From Caldalkalibacillus uzonensis (lineage in GTDB: Bacteria > Bacillota > Bacilli > Caldalkalibacillales > Caldalkalibacillaceae), in NCBI RefSeq assembly GCF_030814135.1, contig NZ_JAUSUQ010000001.1, positions 248,001-312,000 on the forward strand: a stretch of DNA of 64,000 nt. Direction: 5' to 3'. Both the position numbers and the translations under genes were made by a program. Shown piece by piece: positions 43,045-52,105 of this stretch (the first letter of the stretch is position 1; each line of letters starts with the position of its first letter). The notes under the pieces are model-generated. The model was not told where the DNA came from. It searched no databases and was given only the letters and a program-made list of their open reading frames with translations.

Positions 43045-43998
43045 TTAAATGGTGGACAGCATGATACCGATACACATCAATGATAAATAGGCTAAAGAGT
43101 ACACAAAATTGATCCGGGCCCATAAAATATCCTTTTTAATATAGAAGCCGGCCAGGGCCAGCGCCAACCAGGCTAAGCCCAGAACCAAAGCAAGCCACAC
43201 ATAACTCCAGCCAACGTTGGTCACCAGGTAAAGATACAAGCTAGTGGGAATCAAGGCTGCCACCCATAAGACGATCTGCTGTTTCGTCACTCCAAACCCT
43301 TTGACAACCGGCAACATGGGGATGCCTGCTGCCCGGTAATCCTCACAGCGTCTCATGGCCAGCGCCAAGAAATGGGGTGGTTGCCAGACAAACATGAAAG
43401 CAAAGAAAACCCATGCACCGGGATCAAGGCTGCCGGTGACTGCCGTCCAGCCGATCACTGGCGGCATGGCCCCTGCCACACCGCCCACAACAGTGTTCAG
43501 ATGGTGTGTCCGTTTAAGCCACATCGTATAGACAACGACATAGAAAAACAGTCCAATTAAGGCCATCATAGTCGCTACCCAGTTGACAAACAACAGCAGC
43601 ACTGTTCCCAAAACGGCCAGAATGTAACCCATTATCAGCACATTTTTCGGATCCAGACGCCCTTCAGCCAATGCTCTGTTTTTGGTGCGCAACATTTTTT
43701 GGTCGATATCACGGTCAATAAAATTGTTTAAACAGGTTCCTGAGGCAATAATCAGTGCTGTTCCCAATAAAGTGAGCAAAATGAGGGCCAGTGAAAGCTG
43801 ACTGAACCCCACAAATCCGCCTGCAGCCAGCCACATGCCCGTCAGGACGGTCAGCAGGTTGCCCAAAATGATCCCTACCTTGGTTACCGTCACATAATCT
43901 TTCCATGTACCGGATAATTTGCGATCCGCTAGAGGACCCGGCTCCATCACATGGCGAGAGATATACTCTTTTTTTACACTTTTTACAGCTTTATCCAT
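43045..43998 (-). CDS. ctaB: Haem O synthase (protohaem IX farnesyltransferase)
   Basis: UbiA-family membrane prenyltransferase that makes haem O from haem B for haem-copper oxidases. The 317 residues have about nine helices. The first Asp-rich motif is NNFIDRDIDQKMLRTKNRAL, and MPPVIGWTAVTG and WQPPHFLALAMRRCEDY are conserved loops. ATG 43998 follows GGAGG. It is divergent to ctaA, as in B. subtilis, but the ctaCDEFG genes that normally follow ctaB are absent; a protease gene follows instead. Confidence 0.95.
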   Translation of the reverse strand: MDKAVKSVKKEYISRHVMEPGPLADRKLSGTWKDYVTVTKVGIILGNLLTVLTGMWLAAGGFVGFSQLSLALILLTLLGTALIIASGTCLNNFIDRDIDQKMLRTKNRALAEGRLDPKNVLIMGYILAVLGTVLLLFVNWVATMMALIGLFFYVVVYTMWLKRTHHLNTVVGGVAGAMPPVIGWTAVTGSLDPGAWVFFAFMFVWQPPHFLALAMRRCEDYRAAGIPMLPVVKGFGVTKQQIVLWVAALIPTSLYLYLVTNVGWSYVWLALVLGLAWLALALAGFYIKKDILWARINFVYSLAYLSLMCIGIMLSTI

Positions 43999-44279
43999 GA
44001 TAAATCCTCCAAATCCGAATTAACGTGATCTGATTGATATACGTTAGACATTTTCGTTATTGCTAAGATTATTATAAAATAAGGAATAGCAGTCATTCCT
44101 CTACAAATTGTGACAATCAGGTGAATTAAAAAGTGAAGCTCTAACATTTATCCACTTTTGCTTTATAATGTGTTTAGCACTATGCCCTAAGTTTACACCA
44201 TTATGACCTGGCAGTAAACATCAATCGGGATTCTGTACCGGATACAGGCTCATAAAGACAGAGAACAGGTGATTCAGTG
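43999..44279. promoter_or_regulatory. ctaB-ctaA divergent promoter region
   Basis: 281 bases without a gene. For ctaA, CTAACA (44141-44146), 17 bases, TATAAT (44164-44169) is a fair promoter. For ctaB, a TATAAT on the minus strand (44086-44081) lacks a good -35. The small palindrome ATTGT-G-ACAAT (44107-44117) lies between them and could be a shared operator. Nothing else was recognised here. Confidence 0.5.
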
Positions 44280-45176
44280 ATGAACAAGCTATTAAAAATC
44301 CTTGGCATTTTAGCAACCGTAGGTATTATCCTTGTGATTTTAGCAGGGGTTGTTGTGACCAAGACCGGTTCCGGTGATGGATGTGGGCCAAACTGGCCGC
44401 TTTGTCATGGACAACTTTTTCCCTCAGAACCAACCTTTGAGACTGTTGTGGAATATACGCACCGTTTAGTCACAGGCATTGCGGGAATCACTATTTTTAT
44501 TTTTACCATTTTAACTGCTGTTGTTTACCGTAAGCACAAGGAAGTTTTATTGGTAGCAGCGGCAGCCATTTTCTTTTTGCTTTTACAGTCAGTTCTGGGG
44601 GCCCTTGCTGTTGTCTACGGGCAGTCATCAGCAGTCATGGCTTTGCATTTCGGTTTTTCTCTATTGTCCTATGCCACGTTGTACGTCTTACTGTGTTATG
44701 TTTTTCATTTAGGCAAACGGGACCGTCTGCCTTCAGCCCGCTTTTCTCCGGCCGTTAAATACGGAGCGTTATTTTTATTCGTGTTCAGTTATATCGTGGT
44801 TTACTTAGGTGCCTTTGTGACGCATACGGGCTCAAGTATGGGCTGTCAGGGATGGCCGTTATGTAATGGTCAGCTGATCCCTGCAGATCTCAGCGGACAA
44901 ACTGGAGTACAGTATCTGCACCGGGTGGCCGCGTTTGGCTTGTTGTTGGCATTTAGCTGGTTTATGTACCTGGTTCGCCGCAACTGGCGCCATAACCGGT
45001 TGTTGTTTAACTCTACGGTAGCCATGTTTTGGCTACTAGTGGCACAAATTGTGACCGGGGCAATTGTCATTTTTTCTGGTCTTGATCTATATGCCACCAT
45101 TCTACACGCCTTCTTTATTACGCTCATGTTTGGGTTCCTAACTTATGTTGTCTTGTATGTCTTTCGCCGGGCCTAA
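44280..45176 (+). CDS. ctaA: Haem A synthase
   Basis: Membrane monooxygenase converting haem O to haem A, the cofactor of aa3 oxidases. The 298 residues form eight helices in two similar halves. Haem-ligand histidines appear in EYTHRLVTG and QYLHRVAAFG, with others in MALHFGFSLL and ILHAFF. Cysteine pairs lie in GCGPNWPLCHG and GCQGWPLCNG, the first being the extracellular disulfide typical of Bacillus CtaA. ATG 44280 with AGGTGA upstream is preferred to the adjacent GTG. Confidence 0.95.
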   Translation: MNKLLKILGILATVGIILVILAGVVVTKTGSGDGCGPNWPLCHGQLFPSEPTFETVVEYTHRLVTGIAGITIFIFTILTAVVYRKHKEVLLVAAAAIFFLLLQSVLGALAVVYGQSSAVMALHFGFSLLSYATLYVLLCYVFHLGKRDRLPSARFSPAVKYGALFLFVFSYIVVYLGAFVTHTGSSMGCQGWPLCNGQLIPADLSGQTGVQYLHRVAAFGLLLAFSWFMYLVRRNWRHNRLLFNSTVAMFWLLVAQIVTGAIVIFSGLDLYATILHAFFITLMFGFLTYVVLYVFRRA

Positions 45177-45186
45177 GCATTAATTT

Positions 45187-45235
45187 AGCGCCCTCCCCTT
45201 TTGGTACATAGGGGCAGGGCGCTCTTTCAATTTTC
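45187..45235 (+). terminator. Terminator after ctaA
   Basis: GC-rich stem: GCGCCCT and CCCC (45188-45198) pair with GGGG and AGGGCGC (45211-45222), followed by TCTTTCAATTTT. It separates ctaA from the convergent rbgA. Confidence 0.75.
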
Positions 45236-45253
45236 ACTAACACTGCGGACATA

Positions 45254-46117
45254 TCATTCGGTCTCAAAATCTTGCGGTGTCTCAAAACTAACAGGGCCAA
45301 ACTTCCCGGAGCGGAGATCATTTAAAATGAGGTCACTGGTTCGTTCAAAGTCCACACTGCCTCCGCCTTTGAGACAGCCCCTTTTTCGCCCGATTTCCTC
45401 CATTAGTTGAACGGTTTCACCGTCACCCAGCTCTGTTAAGGCATACCTCTCTTCCAAGCGTTGGGGATAAGCACGGCGCAAAAAGTCCACAGCGAACAAA
45501 GCCACCTCATCCTTGGGCAAAATTTCATCCCGTATCGCTCCGCTGGCAGCCAGTTTAAATCCTACCAACTGGTCGTCAAATTTCGGCCAGAGTATACCAG
45601 GGGTGTCCAACAGTTCCAACCCTCCTCCTGTTTTGATCCATTGCTGGGCTTTCGTCACCCCAGGCCTGTCCCCTGTTTTAGCGACGTGTCGCTTGGCCAA
45701 CCGATTAATCAACGAAGATTTGCCTACATTGGGAATACCTACGATCAGCGCACGAATAGGGCGCGGTTTCATCCCCTTGTCTTTCATTTTCCTAATGATA
45801 TGGCTAGCCAGCTCTTGACAGGCTGGAGGAATAGCACTAATACCTTTACCGGATTGGGCATCAACGGCCAACGCTTTAAACTCCTTTTGTTCAAAGAAAC
45901 GAAGCCATTCTTTGGTGATGGACTGATCAGCCAAGTCTTCTTTGTTTAGCAGAACAAGCCGTGGTTTATCCTTAACCAGCTCGTCCATCATTGGATTTTG
46001 TGAAGAGTAGGGCAAACGGGCATCCAGTAACTCAATAACCACATCAATCAGTTTCAATTTTTCCGTTACCTGTCTTTTGGCTTTGGCCATATGACCTGGG
46101 AACCACTGAATAGTCAC
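45254..46117 (-). CDS. rbgA: Ribosome biogenesis GTPase A
   Basis: Circularly permuted GTPase (YlqF) needed for late 50S assembly. The 287 residues carry the G4 motif LLNKEDL first, then G1 [15 protein letters not shown]2 GVT and G3 DTPGILWP, the permuted order. The start [17 protein letters not shown] is typical. GTG 46117 is chosen with AGAGG eight bases upstream; an earlier in-frame GTG touches that site. Follows lepB by 12 bases in the standard trmD-rplS-lepB-rbgA order. Confidence 0.95.
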   Translation of the reverse strand: MTIQWFPGHMAKAKRQVTEKLKLIDVVIELLDARLPYSSQNPMMDELVKDKPRLVLLNKEDLADQSITKEWLRFFEQKEFKALAVDAQSGKGISAIPPACQELASHIIRKMKDKGMKPRPIRALIVGIPNVGKSSLINRLAKRHVAKTGDRPGVTKAQQWIKTGGGLELLDTPGILWPKFDDQLVGFKLAASGAIRDEILPKDEVALFAVDFLRRAYPQRLEERYALTELGDGETVQLMEEIGRKRGCLKGGGSVDFERTSDLILNDLRSGKFGPVSFETPQDFETE

Positions 46118-46129
46118 ATTGTTCACCTC

Positions 46130-46702
46130 TTATTTGACCAGACGAATATCCTGCAAAGGCCAGAACACCAATTCGGCCCGGCCAACAACCGAACTGATAG
46201 GGATTGTCCCGATATTGCGGCTATCCCGGCTGTTGGGACGGTTATCACCCATAACAAACAATTCTCCCTCGGGGACCACCTCGCGAAAATCATGCATCAT
46301 AAAGCCCGCTGACGGGTCAAGATAAGGTTCTTCTATTTGTTCGCCATTTATGTATAAAACCCCGTTTTTCACTTCCACCACATCGCCAGATTCGCCGATC
46401 ACCCGTTTGATCCAATCCTTATCATGAGTGGCGTGAAAGACGATAATATCACCCCGCTTCGGCTCACCCCACAGATAGACGGCTTTATTGACAATCAGGC
46501 GTTCTTTATCATGCAAAGTGGGCAGCATCGATTCCCCATCTACTACGATAGGGGCAAATAACAGCAGACGGATGATCAGGGCAAGGCCCACTGCCAATAT
46601 GATCGCTTTTACCCATTCCCACAACCCGTCACTTGAGTTTGTACCGGAGTTCGGGTTATGCTCCTCCACATCTTGCTTGAAAGCATCGTATGATTGGCTC
46701 AA
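46130..46702 (-). CDS. lepB: Signal peptidase I
   Basis: Membrane protease removing signal peptides, with active site outside. The 190 residues have one N-terminal helix (residues ~30-48), catalytic Ser58 in VDGESMLPTLH and catalytic Lys98 in KRVIGESGD, with GDNRPNSRDSRNIG near the end. The start is TTG 46702 following AAGGGGAG; the open frame extends far upstream but overlaps rplS antiparallel to sense and has no supporting site. A terminator lies between rplS and lepB, so lepB may be expressed mainly by readthrough. Confidence 0.93.
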   Translation of the reverse strand: MSQSYDAFKQDVEEHNPNSGTNSSDGLWEWVKAIILAVGLALIIRLLLFAPIVVDGESMLPTLHDKERLIVNKAVYLWGEPKRGDIIVFHATHDKDWIKRVIGESGDVVEVKNGVLYINGEQIEEPYLDPSAGFMMHDFREVVPEGELFVMGDNRPNSRDSRNIGTIPISSVVGRAELVFWPLQDIRLVK

Positions 46703-46732
46703 TCTTATTCTCCCCTTGCTCTTTTCGGTTCG

Positions 46733-46762
46733 AAAAAAGGAGCTTGTCAACCAAGCTCCTTT
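46733..46762 (-). terminator. Terminator or attenuator between rplS and lepB
   Basis: Minus strand AAAGGAGCTTG-N5-CAAGCTCCTTT, followed by TTTCGAA. It begins 8 bases after the rplS stop, likely limiting transcription into lepB-rbgA. Confidence 0.88.
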
Positions 46763-46769
46763 GCTGATC

Positions 46770-47114
46770 TTATCGAATTTCTTTAATTCGAGCAGCTTTA
46801 CCTTGTAATTTGCGCAAGTAGTAAAGCTTGGCGCGGCGCACTTTACCACGGCGTACAACTTCAATCGTCTCGATTTTCGGAGAATGTAACGGGAAAGTAC
46901 GTTCAACCCCGACGCCATTGGAAATTTTCCGTACAGTAAATGTTTCACTGATGCCGGTTCCCCGGCGGCGGATGACAACCCCTTCAAAAACCTGAATACG
47001 TTCACGCTGGCCTTCTACAACTTTAACGTGAACGCGGACGGTATCACCTGCCCGAAATTGAGGGATGTCCTCCCTAAGCTGTTCCTTTTCAAGTTCACGG
47101 ATCACAGGATGCAT
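46770..47114 (-). CDS. rplS: 50S ribosomal protein L19
   Basis: Large-subunit protein at the interface with 30S. The 114 residues show [38 protein letters not shown] and [20 protein letters not shown], all typical. ATG 47114 has AAGGAGGG eight bases upstream; an in-frame TTG six bases earlier is less likely. It lies after trmD as in most bacteria. Confidence 0.97.
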   Translation of the reverse strand: MHPVIRELEKEQLREDIPQFRAGDTVRVHVKVVEGQRERIQVFEGVVIRRRGTGISETFTVRKISNGVGVERTFPLHSPKIETIEVVRRGKVRRAKLYYLRKLQGKAARIKEIR

Positions 47115-47227
47115 TTGCAATTCCCTCCTTCCTCAACAGACGTTCATGCTAGGTGTGCTAGCAGCGGACCGCCTTTGTTCAGGGCAAAACACCACAAGGA
47201 TAATATTAGCATATACAGCGTTTGAAC

Positions 47228-47983
47228 TCAATGCTTTTTCTCTTTTTCCCATTCAGCAAGCCAAGCTTTTTCCTGTTCGGATAACGGATAGTGCTCTAAT
47301 AGATCGGGACGGCGCTGCCAGGTCCGGTACAAGGACTGACGGTGGCGCCATTCCTTAATGCGTTCATGATGGCCTGACAAGAGAACTTCAGGTACTTTCA
47401 TGCCTCTAAAATCAGCGGGACGGGTATATTGGGGATATTCCAACAAACCAGTGCTGAATGAGTCATCCTTAGGTGAGGATTCATTGCCAAGTACGCCTTC
47501 ACGCAGCCGGACAATGCTGTCAATGATCACCATGGCCGCCAGCTCGCCGCCGGTTAAGACATAGTCACCAATAGACAGCTCATCGGTCACTAAGTATTGG
47601 CGAATGCGCTCATCATAACCCTCATAATGGCCACAGATAAACATCAGATGATCCTCACAGGCCAATTCCTCTGCTTTCCTTTGTGTGTAAGGTTCTCCCT
47701 GCGGGGACATGAGCAAGATGCGCGGTTTCACCTGAGCCGGGAGCTGGCTCAAACGATCTTCTACTGCATAAAAAAGGGGTTCCGGCTTCAACACCATGCC
47801 ACCGCCACCCCCATAAGGGTAATCATCCACTTGATGATGCTTGTTGGAGGCATAGTCCCGGAAGTTAATCAACTGGAAGCGGACCAATTCTTTTTCCTGT
47901 GCTTTACCCAGGATGCTGCTGTTTAAGACACCGCTGAACATCTCGGGGAACAGGGTCAGGATGTCGATGGAGAGCTTACTCAT
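47228..47983 (-). CDS. trmD: tRNA (guanine-37-N1)-methyltransferase
   Basis: SPOUT-class methyltransferase with a deep trefoil knot, modifying G37 in tRNAs to prevent frameshifting. The 251 residues show [42 protein letters not shown] and the knot segment [15 protein letters not shown]. It overlaps the rimM stop by 8 bases, so the two are coupled. Confidence 0.97.
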   Translation of the reverse strand: MSKLSIDILTLFPEMFSGVLNSSILGKAQEKELVRFQLINFRDYASNKHHQVDDYPYGGGGGMVLKPEPLFYAVEDRLSQLPAQVKPRILLMSPQGEPYTQRKAEELACEDHLMFICGHYEGYDERIRQYLVTDELSIGDYVLTGGELAAMVIIDSIVRLREGVLGNESSPKDDSFSTGLLEYPQYTRPADFRGMKVPEVLLSGHHERIKEWRHRQSLYRTWQRRPDLLEHYPLSEQEKAWLAEWEKEKKH

Positions 47984-48503
47984 CTAGTAACCCCTCGATC
48001 ACATGGATGGTAATCTGCTTCCGGTCCACATCCACCTCTTTGACCACATCCTCTATATAGGGAATCAGGATCTCCCTCTTCCGTCCCGGTGCTTTAACCA
48101 CCCACACATCATTGGCCCCGGGGGTTAAGATGGTCTCCACTGTGCCCAGCGTCTCACCTGCATCGGTCACCACCTGGCAGCCAATGATTTGATCAAAGTA
48201 ATATTCTCCCTCAGGAAGGGGCTCCCGTTCATCTTCCGGGACTTTGAGCAAGCCCCCTTTATACTGTTCCACATCATTAATGGTGTGGTGACCTTCGAAA
48301 GTGAGCAAATCAAATTGCTTGTGTGTGCGGTGACTGGCCACCGTGAGCGGCTTACCATCAACTTGTTGGTGATTGACGAAATAGTACAGGGTATTCCCAG
48401 GCTGATAGCGCTGCTCTTTAAAATCGGAAACGGTGATGACACGCACTTCGCCGCGGATGCCATGAGTATTTACAATTTTGCCAACTGTGTAGTACTTGGT
48501 CAT
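47976..48503 (-). CDS. rimM: Ribosome maturation factor RimM
   Basis: 30S assembly factor binding S19. The 175 residues contain an N-terminal RimM domain ([19 protein letters not shown]) and a C-terminal PRC barrel ([18 protein letters not shown] and [16 protein letters not shown]). ATG 48503, with AGGGTGA upstream, is used rather than the GTG one codon before. Lies between khpA and trmD. Confidence 0.95.
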   Translation of the reverse strand: MTKYYTVGKIVNTHGIRGEVRVITVSDFKEQRYQPGNTLYYFVNHQQVDGKPLTVASHRTHKQFDLLTFEGHHTINDVEQYKGGLLKVPEDEREPLPEGEYYFDQIIGCQVVTDAGETLGTVETILTPGANDVWVVKAPGRKREILIPYIEDVVKEVDVDRKQITIHVIEGLLDE

Positions 48504-48543
48504 CACTCACCCTGCTTTCTTTCCTGTGAGTCCTCATCATGAT

Positions 48544-48771
48544 CTACTCAATGTCAATATAGATGCGTTTGCCCTGTTTGCTGCCTGCCCCGTTAACCAC
48601 TGTCCGCAGTGCATTGGCAATTTTGCCCTGTTTGCCAATCACTTTGCCCATATCATCCGGATGAACGCTTAATTGATAAACAATTGCCTGCTCATGCTGT
48701 TTTTCGGTGACTTGCACTTCTTGGGGATGGTCAACAAGGGAGCGGGCGATCGTTTCAATGAGTGTTTTCAC
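48544..48771 (-). CDS. khpA: KH-domain RNA-binding protein KhpA (YlqC)
   Basis: Small single-KH-domain RNA-binding protein of 75 residues; the KH signature GKVIGKQGKIANALR is intact. In Gram-positives KhpA pairs with KhpB (Jag) and affects cell elongation and RNA stability. It starts at GTG 48771 after GAGGGGGC, 24 bases after rpsP, the standard place. Confidence 0.94.
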   Translation of the reverse strand: MKTLIETIARSLVDHPQEVQVTEKQHEQAIVYQLSVHPDDMGKVIGKQGKIANALRTVVNGAGSKQGKRIYIDIE

Positions 48772-48795
48772 GGCTCTAGCCCCCTCAAACCGGCC

Positions 48796-49065
48796 TTATT
48801 TTAGTTTCAGTTCGTGAAACTTGGCTAGGACGCCTGCTTTGCTTAGTAAGCTGCGTACCGTATCTGACGGCTTGGCTCCGTTTTGCAGCCACTTCAATGC
48901 TTTCTCCTCATCGATTTTCACTTCAGCGGGCTGGCTGACCGGATTGTAGGTGCCGATCTCTTCAATAAAACGGCCATCTCGGGGAGAGCGGGAATCAGCC
49001 ACCACCACACGATAAAATGGTTTCTTTTTAGCACCCATGCGTTTCAGACGGATTTTGACTGCCAT
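48796..49065 (-). CDS. rpsP: 30S ribosomal protein S16
   Basis: Small-subunit assembly protein of 89 residues, start [20 protein letters not shown] and [16 protein letters not shown] 49065 has AAGGAGG eight bases upstream; an ATG six bases before is on the site. It lies 82 bases after ffh. That gap contains an inverted repeat AATGATTA/TAATCATT and a small hairpin CAAACT-ACA-AGTTTG (49119-49133), neither a clear terminator. Confidence 0.97.
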   Translation of the reverse strand: MAVKIRLKRMGAKKKPFYRVVVADSRSPRDGRFIEEIGTYNPVSQPAEVKIDEEKALKWLQNGAKPSDTVRSLLSKAGVLAKFHELKLK

Positions 49066-49147
49066 GTTCATGTCCTCCTTAATGATTATTTTTAGCGTTA
49101 TTAGAGTTAATCATTTAACAAACTACAAGTTTGATAAGCAGTATTAA

Positions 49148-50497
49148 TTAAAACGGGCTAAAGGGAAACTTGAAGCCCTTCCTTTTTTTCTTTTTCCCGG
49201 CCATGTTGGCCATCTGCTTCATCATTTTTTTCATGTCCTGAAACTGTTTGAGCAGACGGTTCACATCCTGAACGGAGGTGCCGCTGCCTTGGGCAATCCG
49301 TTTGCGACGGCTGGCATTGATAATCTCAGGGTTTTGTTTCTCTTCTTTGGTCATGGAGCGCACAATCGCTTCCACTTGTTTTAATTTTTTCTCGTCCACT
49401 TTAAGATCTTTTAAGCCCTTCACTTTGCCTGCACCGGGCAGCATGCCTAAGAGTTCATCCAGCGGCCCCATGTTGCGCACCTGCTCCAGCTGTTCCAGGA
49501 AGTCATCAAAGGTAAATTCCATCTTGCGAATCTTGCGTTCCAGCTCTTTCGCTTTTTCCTTATCCACTTCCTGCTGGGCTTTTTCAATCAGGGTGAGCAC
49601 ATCACCCATGCCCAAAATACGAGACGCCATCCGGTCGGGATGGAAGGGTTCCAAAGCCTCAAGCTTCTCGCCCATCCCCACAAACTTAATAGGCTGCCCT
49701 GTAACAGCCTTGACCGACAAGGCTGCACCACCGCGCGTATCACCGTCCAGCTTGGTTAAAATAACACCGGTGATATCCAGCTGGTCGTTAAAGCTTTGGG
49801 CAACATTGACGGCATCCTGACCGGTCATGGCATCCACAACCAGCAGAATTTCTTCAGGATTGACCGCTTCCTTGATTTGATTCAATTCACCCATCAAGGT
49901 TTCATCAATATGCAAGCGGCCAGCCGTATCAATCAAAACATAATCGTTGTGCTGTTCTTTGGCTTGTTCAATCGCCTTTTTAGCAATCTCCACCGGGCTT
50001 TCCTTGTCGCCCAGAGAGAAAACGGGGACATTGAGCCGCTCACCCAACACTTCCAGCTGTTTTATGGCGGCAGGACGGTAAATATCGGCGGCGACCAAGA
50101 GCGGGTTACGGTTTTGCTTTTGCAAGTATTTGGCCAGCTTTCCGGTTGTGGTCGTTTTACCGGCCCCCTGCAAACCGACCATCATAATCACGGTCGGCGG
50201 GCGCTGGCTGACAGCTAGTTTGGCGTTTTCCCCGCCCATCAAAGCAGTCAGTTCCTCGTTAACGACTTTGATCACCTGTTGGCCAGGGGTGAGGCTTTTT
50301 AACACCTCTTGACCGACAGCCCTTTCTTTGACACGATTGACAAAGTCACGCACCACTTTAAAGTTGACGTCCGCCTCCAGCAGGGCCAGACGCACTTCCC
50401 GCATCATCTCTTTAACGTCCGCTTCGGTCACCTTACCTTTTCCCCTGATCTTGCGCAACGTTTCTTGCAGTCGGTCGGCTAATCCTTCAAAGGCCAT
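49148..50497 (-). CDS. ffh: Signal recognition particle protein Ffh
   Basis: GTPase of the bacterial SRP, which with 4.5S/6S RNA targets membrane and secreted proteins. The 449 residues contain the N domain, the G domain with GLQGAGKTTTTGKLAKYL (about 107-124), DTAGRLHID, TKLDGDTRGGAALS, and the methionine-rich M domain, ending with a Lys/Phe-rich tail. Follows ylxM by 12 bases; both are read from the promoter at 50915-50943. Confidence 0.98.
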   Translation of the reverse strand: MAFEGLADRLQETLRKIRGKGKVTEADVKEMMREVRLALLEADVNFKVVRDFVNRVKERAVGQEVLKSLTPGQQVIKVVNEELTALMGGENAKLAVSQRPPTVIMMVGLQGAGKTTTTGKLAKYLQKQNRNPLLVAADIYRPAAIKQLEVLGERLNVPVFSLGDKESPVEIAKKAIEQAKEQHNDYVLIDTAGRLHIDETLMGELNQIKEAVNPEEILLVVDAMTGQDAVNVAQSFNDQLDITGVILTKLDGDTRGGAALSVKAVTGQPIKFVGMGEKLEALEPFHPDRMASRILGMGDVLTLIEKAQQEVDKEKAKELERKIRKMEFTFDDFLEQLEQVRNMGPLDELLGMLPGAGKVKGLKDLKVDEKKLKQVEAIVRSMTKEEKQNPEIINASRRKRIAQGSGTSVQDVNRLLKQFQDMKKMMKQMANMAGKKKKRKGFKFPFSPF

Positions 50498-50509
50498 ACG
50501 CGCCGCCTC

Positions 50510-50842
50510 CTAATCCACGTTTTTCAATGCGGACACCAGACGTTTCAGTTCTTCCCTATCCGGTGAGCTTTCCTCCAGCAAACCTGTCATTCGTTCCAGC
50601 AGTTGTTGGCGCTGTGCATACTTTGCAGCCAGCTGCAACTGGGCTTCGTATTTTGTGAGCAGTTCTTCAGCCCGTTTCAGGTGTTCATAGACAGCCTGAC
50701 GGCTCACTTGAAACTGCTCGGCAATTTCGCTCAGGGACAGGTCGTCATAGTAGTACAGCTCCATATACTGCCGTTGCTTGTCTGTCAGCAGTGGATGGTA
50801 AAAATCATACAGCAGGTTCAGATGCGTCTTCTTCTCCAGCAT
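50510..50842 (-). CDS. ylxM: Putative HTH regulatory protein YlxM (UPF0122)
   Basis: Sigma-70 region 4-like helix-turn-helix protein of 110 residues, conserved upstream of ffh and associated with SRP function in streptococci. Visible are LLYDFYHPLLTDKQRQYMELYY and the HTH LSLSEIAEQFQVSRQAVYEHL. ATG 50842 follows AGAGGAG; an in-frame ATG 27 bases earlier lacks a site. Confidence 0.94.
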   Translation of the reverse strand: MLEKKTHLNLLYDFYHPLLTDKQRQYMELYYYDDLSLSEIAEQFQVSRQAVYEHLKRAEELLTKYEAQLQLAAKYAQRQQLLERMTGLLEESSPDREELKRLVSALKNVD

Positions 50843-50914
50843 GAGCAAACTCCTCTTTTGGCCCTCCAAAGGGAGTGTTAAGGGGTGACAAGTTTGTAAC
50901 CTTAACAGTATCTT

Positions 50915-50943
50915 ATCATACTTGATATGACATTCTCTGTCAA
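50915..50943 (-). promoter_or_regulatory. ylxM-ffh promoter
   Basis: Minus strand TTGACA (50943-50938), 17 bases, TATGAT (50920-50915): near consensus. The promoter is flanked by an 8-base inverted repeat, GTGACAAG (50885-50892) and CTTGTCAC (50953-50960). Confidence 0.85.
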
Positions 50944-51009
50944 GGTATTTTTCTTGTCACATCTTTATCTTAGCCGCACCAAGGCCCTGCTTAGCGTCCC
51001 AGGTGATGC

Positions 51010-52011
51010 TCATTCTGCGGGCTGCTGCTCTCTTTCTTCAAACAGCTCAGAGAACAGGGCGTACACATACTGCTCAACGTCAAAGGGTTGCAGGTCATCC
51101 AGTTTCTCTCCCAGGCCAACATATTTAACGGGGATGCCCAATTCATTGCGGATTGCGATGACAATACCGCCCTTCGCTGTACCGTCCAGTTTGGTTAGTA
51201 CAATGCCGGAGATACCTGTAGCCTCATTAAACGTCTTCGCCTGGGACAGCGCGTTTTGACCTGTTGTGGCGTCTAAAACAAGCAGTGTCTCGTGAGGGGC
51301 TTCAGGAATCTCCCGCTGAATAACCCGGTAAATTTTGTTTAATTCCTGCATCAGGTTCACTTTGTTTTGCAAGCGGCCAGCCGTGTCACAAAGGAGCACG
51401 TCAATCTCCCGTTTTCGGGCTGCTTGGATGGCATCATATACTACAGCGGCCGGGTCGCTGCCAGCATGATGCTTGATGACGTCCACACCAGCCCGCTCTC
51501 CCCAAATTTCCAGCTGCTCAATAGCCCCGGCCCGGAATGTATCCCCTGCGGCCAGCAGCACCTTTTTTCCTTGTTGTTTAAACATATGCGCCATTTTGCC
51601 GATGGTGGTGGTTTTGCCTACGCCGTTCACCCCGACAAAAAGAATGACCGTCAGACTGCCATCCTGGACGTTCAGTTCCTGATTTTCGGCAGAGGGCTGC
51701 AGCAGCTCCACAAACTTTTCGATGATCAACGGTTTTAAAGCCTCGCTGTCTTCAATTTTTTGCCGTTTGGCCTCCATCTTGAGATCATCGACCAAATCTA
51801 GCACGGTTTGTACACCTACATCAGCCTGGATCAGAACTTCTTCCAACTCCTCAAAAAACTCTTCGTCCACTTTGCGGTAGCGGCTTAACAGGTCGTTAAT
51901 TTTATCGGCGAACGAATCTCTGGTTTTGGACAACCCCTCTTTAAACTTGTTAGTCACACTTTCTGTTTGCTGGGTAATTTTTTCTTTTAATTTTTTAATG
52001 AAACTCATCGT
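51010..52011 (-). CDS. ftsY: SRP receptor FtsY
   Basis: Membrane-associated GTPase that docks SRP. The 333 residues have a short A region rich in Lys and Glu, then the NG domain with FVGVNGVGKTTTIGKMAHMF, DTAGRLQNK and TKLDGTAKGG. ATG 52011 follows AGGAGG; an upstream in-frame start lacks a site. It follows smc by 94 bases. The ylxM-ffh promoter downstream suggests a transcript boundary. Confidence 0.97.
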   Translation of the reverse strand, partial: TMSFIKKLKEKITQQTESVTNKFKEGLSKTRDSFADKINDLLSRYRKVDEEFFEELEEVLIQADVGVQTVLDLVDDLKMEAKRQKIEDSEALKPLIIEKFVELLQPSAENQELNVQDGSLTVILFVGVNGVGKTTTIGKMAHMFKQQGKKVLLAAGDTFRAGAIEQLEIWGERAGVDVIKHHAGSDPAAVVYDAIQAARKREIDVLLCDTAGRLQNKVNLMQELNKIYRVIQREIPEAPHETLLVLDATTGQNALSQAKTFNEATGISGIVLTKLDGTAKGGIVIAIRNELGIPVKYVGLGEKLDDLQPFDVEQYVYALFSELFEEREQQPAE

Positions 52012-52105
52012 CATCCTCCTGTTCGAAAGAAGCATGTGGTTCCAAAAGCACGTGGCACTGAAACGTCTTGCTTTAGATAGCGGAAGTATTCAGGTGGGAG
52101 GGCCC

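Noticed and set aside
44041-44180. Rex or Fnr box between ctaB and ctaA
   Set aside because: TTGTGACAAT has one half-site look, but the second half is missing; only a short palindrome remains.
46733-46762. TTGACA in the rplS terminator loop as a lepB promoter
   Set aside because: No -10-like sequence is found 16-18 bases downstream.
46703-47005. N-terminal extension of lepB
   Set aside because: The open frame runs back over rplS with no ribosome site; TTG 46702 with AAGGGGAG gives the normal length.
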